Assembly (NCBI GenBank): GCA_023412745.1
Contig: JAEZBZ010000329.1
Location: 1-7,246 of the forward strand
DNA from: Pseudomonadota bacterium
GTDB lineage: Bacteria; Pseudomonadota; Alphaproteobacteria; Rhizobiales; Hyphomicrobiaceae
Direction: 5' to 3'
Length of the DNA stretch: 7,246 nucleotides
Shown here: positions 1-5,743 of the stretch, piece by piece
How positions within the stretch are numbered: the first letter of the stretch is position 1
Layout of the letters: each line of letters starts with the position of its first letter
Translations under genes and position numbers: made by a program
Notes under the pieces: generated by a model
Seen by the model: the letters and a program-made list of their open reading frames with translations, nothing else
Databases searched by the model: none
Told to the model about the DNA's origin: nothing

Positions 1-1
1 T

Positions 2-280
2 GGCTATGTAGTGCACACCTTCCCGACCGGCCAGGGCAATGTGATCGGCAATCCGATCGTGCCGGTGATCAAGATCTCGGGCAATCCGAAGACGTTGCGC
101 ACCATGGCCGAGCACATCGACGTCGACGTCACAGGTATTCTGCGCCGCGACCAGACGCTCGATTCCGCGGGCGATGCGCTGATCGACATGATCGTCCGCA
201 CCGCCAACGGCCGCCTGACCGCAGCCGAGGCGCTTGGCCATCGCGAGTTTGTGATGACCAAACTGTACCGGAGCGCATAA
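2..280 (+). CDS. UxaA-family hydro-lyase large subunit, C-terminal part (5' end outside window)
   Basis: Only the last 92 codons are present; the frame is open from base 2 and ends at TAA 278-280. The visible part carries the family's C-terminal signature: a TGQGN turn near the start, then NPIVPVIKISGNPKT, an EHIDVDVTG stretch, and the tail AAEALGHREF. In family members (altronate and galactarate dehydratases, and SuyB of (R)-sulfolactate sulfo-lyase) this large subunit performs lyase chemistry on a 2-hydroxy acid, usually with a small SAF-domain subunit that would lie upstream, outside the window. The tail differs from what I remember of E. coli UxaA or GarD, so altronate is not a safe substrate call. 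The downstream D-2-hydroxyacid and Ldh_2 dehydrogenases make a SuyB-like role plausible, but this is inference. Family is fairly sure, substrate open. Confidence 0.8.
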   Translation, partial: GYVVHTFPTGQGNVIGNPIVPVIKISGNPKTLRTMAEHIDVDVTGILRRDQTLDSAGDALIDMIVRTANGRLTAAEALGHREFVMTKLYRSA

Positions 281-482
281 TCGACGGACACGGCGGCGCG
301 ATTTTCCCTGCGGAAATCTGATCCGCGCATCTCGGCGTTTGCCGCCGCGATGCCGGTGACGGTTGTCGCGCTGCCGAGCCTCTCGACATTTGTCTCCCGG
401 GCCTTGTGTCGGGGCTCGATATCGCTGCACATTCTGCGACATTGCCGTCCTGCGGCGCGTTGCCAGAAGGTCTGACACACCG

Positions 483-1655
483 ATGAAAATCACCCGCATC
501 CGCGAAGCCACTGCGCCGATCAGTTCCGAAATACGCAACGCCTACATTTCGTTTGCCGCCATGACGGCGAGCATCGTGGCGGTGGAGACGGACGTCGTGC
601 GTGATGGCAAGCCGGTCATCGGCTTCGGCTTCCTGTCCAACGGCCGCTATGCCCAGGGTGGCATTCTGCGCGAGCGGTTCATCCCGCGCATCATGGCGGC
701 TGATCCGGCGTCGCTTATCGACAAGGATCGCGACAATCTCGATCCGTTCGCAATTTGGCGCACCTTTATGACCAACGAGAAACCGGGCGGGCACGGCGAT
801 CGTGCGCATGCGGCCGGTGCGCTCGACATGGCAATCTGGGATGCGGTGGCGAAAATCGCCGGCAAGCCGCTGTGGCGGCTGCTGTCCGAACGCTTCAACA
901 ATACGCAGGCTGACGACAAGGTTCTAGTTTATCCGGGCGGCGGCTACTACTACCCCGGCAAGGAGCTCGATGGTCTCAAGGATGAGATGCGCCGCTATCA
1001 GGACCAGGGCTATCGCGTCGTCAAGATGAAGATCGGCGGCGCGGATCTCGCGCTCGACGTGAAGCGCATCGAGGCGGTGCTGGAGGTCGTCGGCGACGGC
1101 CAGAACCTCGCCGTCGATGCCAACGGGCGCTTCGATATTGAAACCGCGCTGGCTTACGGCGAGGCCATGCAACCCTATGGTCTGTTCTGGTACGAGGAGC
1201 CCGGCGATCCGCTCGACTATCAGCTCAATGCGGTCCTGGCGGAGCATTATTCCGGCGCGCTGGCGACCGGCGAGAACCTGTTCTCGGCCATCGATGCGCG
1301 CAACCTGCTGCGCTACGGTGGCATGCGGCCGGATCGCGACTGGGTGCAGCTCGATCCGGCACTGTCCTACGGGCTCACCGAGTATCTGCGCGTGCTCGAC
1401 ATGGTCAGCGGCGTGGGCTGGTCGCGGCGCCGATTGATTCCGCACGGCGGCCACCAGCTCGCGCTGAACATGGCGGCCGGGCTGCAGCTCGGTGGATCGG
1501 AAAGCTATCCCGGCGTGTTCCAGCCCTACGGCGGGTTTGCGGACGACATGCCGATCGTAGATGGCTTTGCGCGACTACCCGATGCGCCGGGCATAGGCAT
1601 GGAATTGAAGCCCGCGATGTTCGCCGACATGCGCAAACGGCTCGAACTGGAATAG
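483..1655 (+). CDS. tarD: Enolase-superfamily dehydratase, D-tartrate dehydratase (TarD) type
   Basis: The 390-residue protein is a mandelate-racemase-subgroup enolase-superfamily member: N-terminal capping domain to about residue 125, then a (beta/alpha)7-beta barrel. Visible catalytic elements are the KMK motif (K181, K183), metal ligands D212, E238 and E264 (in DANGRF, YEEP and GEN), and a D291/H321 dyad (H321 in IPHGGH). As I recall, TarD of Bradyrhizobium japonicum uses K184, D213, E239, E265 and H322, so all five match with a constant offset of one; length is also about the same (389). TarD dehydrates D-tartrate to oxaloacetate in the cytoplasm with Mg2+. The ATG at 483 is chosen because it starts the conserved MKITRI strand and has AGAAGG at 465-470 (spacing 12, rather long); an upstream in-frame extension to 363 gives a Cys/Arg-rich, non-family-like N-terminus. 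The stop lies 3 bases before the next start, so it leads a tight operon. Substrate is inferred from conserved residues; a related acid-sugar substrate is possible. Confidence 0.85.
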   Translation: MKITRIREATAPISSEIRNAYISFAAMTASIVAVETDVVRDGKPVIGFGFLSNGRYAQGGILRERFIPRIMAADPASLIDKDRDNLDPFAIWRTFMTNEKPGGHGDRAHAAGALDMAIWDAVAKIAGKPLWRLLSERFNNTQADDKVLVYPGGGYYYPGKELDGLKDEMRRYQDQGYRVVKMKIGGADLALDVKRIEAVLEVVGDGQNLAVDANGRFDIETALAYGEAMQPYGLFWYEEPGDPLDYQLNAVLAEHYSGALATGENLFSAIDARNLLRYGGMRPDRDWVQLDPALSYGLTEYLRVLDMVSGVGWSRRRLIPHGGHQLALNMAAGLQLGGSESYPGVFQPYGGFADDMPIVDGFARLPDAPGIGMELKPAMFADMRKRLELE

Positions 1656-1658
1656 GTC

Positions 1659-2600
1659 ATGGCTGATATCGTCTCTACCGAATTCATCGATGACGGTGTG
1701 CTCGACGTGCTGCGCGCCGATTATTCCGTGCATCACGATCCGGCGCTGTGGTCGAAGCCCAAGGAACTGCAAACCCTTGCTGCGAATGCCATCGCGCTGA
1801 TCGTGCGCAACCGCACGCAGGTCGATGCGGCGCTACTCGACAAGGCGCCGGAGCTGAAGGTGATCGGCCGTCTCGGCGTCGGTCTCGACAATATCGATAT
1901 GCCGGCCTGCAAGGCGCGCGGCATCATCGTCTGTCCGGCCATTGGCGCCAATGCGGTGTCGGTTGCCGAATATGTCATCGCGGCGGCGCTGGTGTTGCCG
2001 CGTGGGCCGATGTTCTTCGGTTCGCAGCGTCTGGTCGCGGGCGAGTGGCCGCGCGTCGAGATGAGCGGCGGTCACGAGAACGCCGGCCGCCGCTTCGGCG
2101 TCATCGGCTTCGGTTCGATCGGACAGATCGTCGCTGAGCGGGCGCGCGCCATGGGCATGGAGGTGGTCGCTTACGACGGATTCATCCCGGCCAATAGCGG
2201 CGTCTGGCAAAAGGCGGCGCGGCTGTCGTTTGATGAGTTGCTGGAGACGTCCGATATCATCACGCTGCATTGTCCGCTGACGCCGGAAACGCGCGGGCTG
2301 ATCGGAGCGAAAGAACTGGCGCGCATGAAAAAGGGCGCGGTGCTGATCAACACCGCGCGCGGCGGTGTCGTGGATGAACCGGCACTGGCGGATGCGCTGC
2401 GGTCCGGGCATCTGGCCGGCGCAGCCGTTGATGTATTTACGGAAGAACCTATTAATAAGGACGTCGGCGCGATCTTCCGCGATGCGCCCAATGTGATCCT
2501 GACGCCGCACGTCGCGGGCGTGACGCTGGAAGCCAACATGCGCGTCAGTACGATGACCGTCGAGAACGTGCGGCGTGAACTGAAGGCACTCAAGGCATGA
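1659..2600 (+). CDS. D-isomer-specific 2-hydroxyacid dehydrogenase, possibly (S)-sulfolactate dehydrogenase-like
   Basis: A 313-residue protein of the D-2-hydroxyacid dehydrogenase / phosphoglycerate dehydrogenase family, which reduces 2-keto acids or oxidises 2-hydroxy acids with NAD(P). The substrate domain holds RLGVGLDNID (about 71-80) and ANAVSVAEYVI (97-107). The Rossmann domain has GFGSIG (150-155) and an acidic D173 at the end of the second strand, favouring NAD+ over NADP+. The catalytic triad is R234 (NTARGG), E263 (TEEP) and H284 (TPHVAG), all intact. Length is typical of short family members without an ACT domain, so biosynthetic SerA is unlikely. Start ATG follows the tarD-type stop after 3 bases with only a weak GGAATAGG-like site, suggesting translational coupling. 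From memory, SlcC, the (S)-sulfolactate dehydrogenase of Chromohalobacter, shares the RNRTQV...GRLGVGLDNID style; substrate remains inference. The 3' end overlaps the next gene. Confidence 0.88.
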   Translation: MADIVSTEFIDDGVLDVLRADYSVHHDPALWSKPKELQTLAANAIALIVRNRTQVDAALLDKAPELKVIGRLGVGLDNIDMPACKARGIIVCPAIGANAVSVAEYVIAAALVLPRGPMFFGSQRLVAGEWPRVEMSGGHENAGRRFGVIGFGSIGQIVAERARAMGMEVVAYDGFIPANSGVWQKAARLSFDELLETSDIITLHCPLTPETRGLIGAKELARMKKGAVLINTARGGVVDEPALADALRSGHLAGAAVDVFTEEPINKDVGAIFRDAPNVILTPHVAGVTLEANMRVSTMTVENVRRELKALKA

Positions 2601-3601
2601 CCGTGATGACGCCCGCCGAACTGGAAGACCTGATCAGCCGGGCGCTGGTTGCCTCGCGCACCAGCGAGCCCAATGCGCGCTCGATCGCCCGCGCGCTGGT
2701 GCAGGCGGAAATCGACGGCCAGAAGGGCCACGGGCTCAGCCGTGTGCCGAGCTATGCCGCGCAGGCCAAAGCTGGCAAGGTCGATGGTCATGCCACGCCG
2801 GTGCTGAACCAGACGCGACCCGCGAGCCTGCTGGTCGATGTCGCCAATGGCTTTGCCTATCCGGCGCTCGATGCCGCGATCGCGCGCCTGCCGGAGATGG
2901 CCAAGGCCAATGGCCTCGCTGCTGCGGGTTTCGTGCGCTCGCACCATTTCGGTGTCGCGGGCCGCGCTGTCGAACGACTGGCCGATCAGGGCATGGTCGC
3001 GCTTATTCTCGGCAACACACCGCAGGCAATGGCGTCCTGGGGCGGCAAACGCGCCGTGTTCGGCACCAACCCGATTGCGTTCGCAGCGCCCCAGCGGAAC
3101 GCGCCGCCGGTCGTGGTGGACCTCGCGCTCAGCCAGGTCGCGCGCGGCAAGATCATGGTGGCGGCGCAGAAGGGCGAGCCAATCCCGGAAGGTTGGGCTT
3201 TCGATGAAACCGGCCAGCCGACAACGGATTCCAAGGCGGCCTTGAAAGGCACGCTGACGCCGCTCGGCGGTGCCAAAGGTGCGGCGCTGGCGTTCATGGT
3301 CGAGGTGCTGGCGGTGGCCGTCACCGGCGCCAACTTTGCGTATGAGGCCACGTCGTTCTTCGACGACAAGGGCGCGCCTCCGGGCGTCGGCCAGCTGATG
3401 CTGGCCATTGATCCTGCTGCCTTTGCGGGAACGGATGCGTTTCTCTCGCGTGTCAGCGATCTCGCCGAGGCCATCGCGGCGGACGAGGGCGCTCGGCTAC
3501 CGGGAACGCGCCGCCTCGCGCTCAGGCAGACAGCGGCACGCGATGGCCTGACGCTCGACGCGGCGACGCTGGAGCTGGTGCGCGCGTTGACATCTGGATA
3601 G
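2597..3601 (+). CDS. Ldh_2-family malate/lactate/sulfolactate dehydrogenase (ComC-like)
   Basis: A 334-residue member of the Ldh_2 family (L-malate, L-lactate, ureidoglycolate and sulfolactate dehydrogenases), structurally unrelated to classical lactate dehydrogenases, using NAD(P) to oxidise a 2-hydroxy acid. Family landmarks in order are HGLSR (45-49), RSHHFG (114-119, with the conserved histidine pair H116/H117), GNTP (139-142), FGTNPIAFAAP (155-165), the D175-K185 segment with SQVARGK, PIPEGWAFDETGQPTTD (195-211) and LTPLGGAKGAALA (220-232). All are intact and length is normal. The ATG start overlaps the previous gene's TGA as ATGA, so translation is probably coupled and the two dehydrogenases made in linked amounts. 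ComC, the (R)-sulfolactate dehydrogenase paired with SlcC, belongs to this family, so with its neighbour this enzyme could racemise a hydroxy acid through the keto acid. Malate or a tartrate-type substrate is equally possible from sequence alone. Confidence 0.88.
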   Translation: MTVMTPAELEDLISRALVASRTSEPNARSIARALVQAEIDGQKGHGLSRVPSYAAQAKAGKVDGHATPVLNQTRPASLLVDVANGFAYPALDAAIARLPEMAKANGLAAAGFVRSHHFGVAGRAVERLADQGMVALILGNTPQAMASWGGKRAVFGTNPIAFAAPQRNAPPVVVDLALSQVARGKIMVAAQKGEPIPEGWAFDETGQPTTDSKAALKGTLTPLGGAKGAALAFMVEVLAVAVTGANFAYEATSFFDDKGAPPGVGQLMLAIDPAAFAGTDAFLSRVSDLAEAIAADEGARLPGTRRLALRQTAARDGLTLDAATLELVRALTSG

Positions 3602-3733
3602 TTGTCCACCCGACGTTGAGGTAATTAGCCCGTCTTAGTCATTGTTTGGGCAGTTGTGACATCTGCGCCACCATTGATCTGCCGTCGGCGCATGCGATCC
3701 ACCTTGTTTTGAGCAGCCAACAATCAGCGGGCC

Positions 3734-3741
3734 AAAAAGGG
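3734..3741 (+). promoter_or_regulatory. Shine-Dalgarno site of the decayed outer-membrane protein gene
   Basis: AAAAAGGG ends 9 bases before ATG 3751, ideal spacing. It supports 3751 as the ancestral start of the broken beta-barrel gene rather than the TTG at 3863, even though the frame opened at 3751 closes at TGA 3864-3866. Confidence 0.5.
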
Positions 3742-3750
3742 TGAACCTTG

Positions 3751-4467
3751 ATGAGAGCTAACTTGGCGTGCATCGCGATGCATTTGCGTCGCGACCTTCA
3801 TCCAGCCTGCATCCGCAACCTCGAGGTTCGATTGTTACATTGGCATCGGTGTCGTTGTCGGCTTGAGTGATCAAGACGTCACATCGCTAGGCAGCGCCGG
3901 CAGAGATCAATCCTCTGTTGCAGGATCTCTGAGCGACACATCTGGTCTTGGCAGTCTGTATGGTGGTTGTGCGTGGCAATTCTCACCATCGTGGGTGGCG
4001 GGTCTTGAGGCAGACATCAATTGGGCAGCGATCAATGACGGCGCCAACGCTCCCAATCTGCTTTGGGACGGCACGGCGGTCGGATCGGGCGGCATCAGCT
4101 GGTCAAACGACATCAACCGGTTCGGTAGCCTGCGTGGCCGTCTAGGCTTTCTCGTCACTCCTGCGATCTTGCTGTGCGGTACCGGCGGCATAGCGTGGGC
4201 CGATGTTAGCTATCGCGGCCTGAACGCCTTTTTGGGCGGGTGTCCGTCGTGCGTAACGGCGTCCGAGAGCACGATCCTCGTGGGTTTTGTTGTTGGGGGC
4301 GGCGTCGACTGGAAGTTAGCGGGCGGGAACTGGCTCATGCGGTTGGAGTATCTGCATTATCAGTTTTCTGATGCTCGTTTCGTAGCCCTATAGCCCCGCC
4401 CATCGTTTTAACTTGGGGCGAGCCGTCGATCGACATCGTGAGAATCGGTACGAGCTACCAGTTCTGA
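3751..4467 (+). pseudogene. Decayed outer-membrane beta-barrel (Omp25/Omp31/porin-like) gene
   Basis: The body, open in one frame from 3755 to the TAG at 4391-4393, reads as the outer-membrane beta-barrel family common in rhizobia: YIGIGVVVGLSDQD from about 3836, then WQFSPSWVAGLEADINW, RFGSLRGRLGFLVTP, LLCGTGGIAWADV and GGGVDWKLAGGNWLMRLEYL. That frame has no ATG or signal peptide. ATG 3751, with a good SD, gives a signal-like MRANLACIAM in a different frame. The body stops early after LHYQFSDARFVAL, but bases 4402-4467 in the ATG 3751 frame encode PIVLTWGEPSIDIVRIG then TSYQF and TGA, a convincing final beta-strand ending in aromatic F. The ancestral gene of 239 codons thus appears broken by two indels: a gained base (or two lost) between about 3775 and 3840, and a lost base (or two gained) between about 4370 and 4393. 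An intact protein would sit in the outer membrane. Sequencing error is possible but must have happened twice. Confidence 0.72.
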
Positions 4468-4569
4468 GATTTTCGTCAGAACGCCGTAGCTTACGCTGGA
4501 TGGTTTTCCTGACGCGTCGGCTCTCGAAACCGGGTGAAGCATATTCGGTTTTCAAACCATCAAAGGTGA

Positions 4570-5508
4570 TTACTCGATCAGCTTCTTCACTTCCTCGTAG
4601 GAGCTGACCTTGTGCACCTTGCCGGCGCGGATGAAGTACAGCCACTCCAGCTTGTCTGTCGAGGCGATGTCTTCCGGCGTCACGGCTTCAAGTTCGGTGG
4701 CGAGCTGCACCCGGAACTGCGGCACGACATCGTCGATCAGCTCCGGCGGAGCGTCGGCCCAGGCTTCCGGCGGCGGCAGGCGGCTGGCTGCTTCGGGATG
4801 AAACACCACCGCGTTCAGCGCCCACGGTGGAAGCTGGCGCTGCATCACATATTCCGAAATCGCCTCGACGAATCCGACCTGCACCAGCCCTGAGCAGATG
4901 AACGAGTTCGGCGGCTTCCAGTCGCGATCGCGGAAGGATTCGACAGTCTCTTCCTGGCCCTCGATGGTTTTCTGGATGCCGAACCAGATATCCCGCACGA
5001 TGCGCGCGACGGCCCAGTAGTTGTATTCCGCTTTGATATTCTCCAGCAGCAGTCCGCGCACGCGCGCCTGCTTATTGGGATCGAACCACGTACCGGACAC
5101 GCGCTTGATGGCGACGAAGGTGTTTTCGTCTTCCACATACGATCGGAAATTGTTCAGATCGACGCCGCCGCTGGCCGCCTCGATGATGAACGTGCTGCCG
5201 TAGCCTTGTTCGTGCGCGGGGCCGGTGAAGACCATCGCGGTGTGCGAGAAGGGCGAGCCGGTGGCCCAACGGATGACGTAGGAGGTCGGATCCCATTCCC
5301 GCCGGGTCAGCACGACGTCGGCGCGCTGCAGGTAGTTGCCAGCGAGGAATTCATCGACCGTCTTCGGCCAGATGTCGGGGCCGGTATCGACGGCCTTCGC
5401 CGCTGACGTGCTGGCGCTGTCGGAGGGAATGGCCACCGACGCCGCGTGCTCGATGCGGGCGCCGATCACGAGCGTCGCGCAGAGCAACCCGATGATGAGC
5501 TTTTTCAT
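4570..5508 (-). CDS. Secreted YiiX/YebB-type permuted papain-like (NlpC/P60) hydrolase
   Basis: A 312-residue protein beginning MKK plus a hydrophobic run (about 4-17) and Ala/Ser-rich stretch, which suggests a signal peptide and periplasmic location; Cys10 is not in a convincing lipobox. The core matches permuted NlpC/P60 (YiiX/DUF830-like) enzymes: an ADVVLTRR strand (63-70), TGSPFSHTAMV with likely catalytic H89, FIIEAASGGV with E110 as probable third residue, and FICSGLVQ with nucleophile C205. The His-before-Cys order marks the circular permutation. Relatives hydrolyse amide or ester bonds in peptidoglycan peptides or lipids; the substrate here is unknown. After the core comes a tail from about residue 240 with Pro/Glu-rich linker and ending WLYFIRAGKVHKVSSYEEVK, which resembles a small separate beta module. 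The start has a strong SD-like run (complement of 5514-5524, AAGGGGGGAG) 5 bases upstream. It is transcribed convergently to the broken porin and divergently from the crotonase gene. Confidence 0.8.
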   Translation of the reverse strand: MKKLIIGLLCATLVIGARIEHAASVAIPSDSASTSAAKAVDTGPDIWPKTVDEFLAGNYLQRADVVLTRREWDPTSYVIRWATGSPFSHTAMVFTGPAHEQGYGSTFIIEAASGGVDLNNFRSYVEDENTFVAIKRVSGTWFDPNKQARVRGLLLENIKAEYNYWAVARIVRDIWFGIQKTIEGQEETVESFRDRDWKPPNSFICSGLVQVGFVEAISEYVMQRQLPPWALNAVVFHPEAASRLPPPEAWADAPPELIDDVVPQFRVQLATELEAVTPEDIASTDKLEWLYFIRAGKVHKVSSYEEVKKLIE

Positions 5509-5560
5509 GAACGCTCCCCCCTTCTGCCCCCGACGGTCCCAGCATTTGCGTCCGAACCGC

Positions 5561-5609
5561 GATCAAAGAGAATTCTGATGCTACCGCAACCCGGCAGCCG
5601 CCTTTGATC
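5561..5609. repeat. 8-bp inverted repeat GATCAAAG/CTTTGATC in the divergent intergenic region
   Basis: GATCAAAG (5561-5568) and its exact reverse complement CTTTGATC (5602-5609) are separated by 33 bases between the two divergent genes. Arm centres are 41 bases apart, about four helical turns, so the arms face the same side of DNA, compatible with two operator half-sites or a DNA loop. No further base pairs extend the arms. Function is inferred; it could be chance. Confidence 0.35.
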
Positions 5610-5659
5610 CTTCGTCCGCCGCTAGCTGTACCAGATGCGCAACAGGTAAGGGCATGTTA

Positions 5660-5713
5660 GTCCACAGGGGGGCAACACCCTGATGACGGCCTGTGGACCG
5701 CCCCCGGTCCGCG
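5660..5713 (+). promoter_or_regulatory. Overlapping alternative hairpins in the leader of the crotonase gene
   Basis: Three stems can form here and compete. GTCCACAGG (5660-5668) pairs perfectly with CCTGTGGAC (5690-5698). CAGGG (5665-5669) pairs with CCCTG (5678-5682). GGACCG (5695-5700) pairs with CGGTCC (5705-5710) around a CCCC loop and can be lengthened by TGTG/TGCG-type pairs including G-U to 5692-5713. The first and third share 5692-5698, so they exclude one another. They end about 16 bases before the ribosome binding site at 5730-5735. No U run follows, so an intrinsic terminator is not supported. As DNA, the first repeat could equally be an operator. Confidence 0.4.
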
Positions 5714-5729
5714 CGTCGCAACCGCCGCC

Positions 5730-5735
5730 AAGGAG
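5730..5735 (+). promoter_or_regulatory. Ribosome binding site fixing the crotonase start
   Basis: AAGGAG lies 8 bases before ATG 5744. It decides the start against the in-frame GTG at 5693, which would add 17 Arg-rich residues and lies inside the leader hairpins. Confidence 0.8.
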
Positions 5736-5743
5736 CCCACTCG

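Noticed and set aside
363..482. In-frame 40-codon upstream extension of the TarD-type gene
   Set aside because: It is Cys/Arg-rich, unlike any family N-terminus, and the known enzyme starts at the MKITRI strand.
129..809. Minus-strand open frame across the UxaA/TarD gap
   Set aside because: Shadow of two well-supported plus-strand genes; no family resemblance in its translation.
1833..2510. Long minus-strand open frame opposite the D-2-hydroxyacid dehydrogenase gene
   Set aside because: Arg/His/Asp-rich composition typical of antisense shadows in GC-rich genes; the plus-strand gene is complete with an intact active site.
3602..3750. Possible terminator or promoter after the dehydrogenase operon
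   Set aside because: Only short imperfect repeats (for example GCCC...GGGC around 3628-3652 and TTGTT...AACAA around 3703-3722) were seen, with no stable stem plus T run and no convincing -35/-10 pair.
4388..4645. Small open frames on both strands between the broken porin and the YiiX-type gene
   Set aside because: They overlap the end of one gene or the other, lack RBS and show Arg-rich shadow composition. The region 4468-4569 holds only a tiny GGTTT-TC-AAACC palindrome (about 4548-4559), too weak to call a terminator.
5693..5743. In-frame GTG start giving a 286-residue crotonase
   Set aside because: The extension is Arg-rich, lies in the hairpin leader, and AAGGAG at 5730-5735 is ideally placed for ATG 5744.
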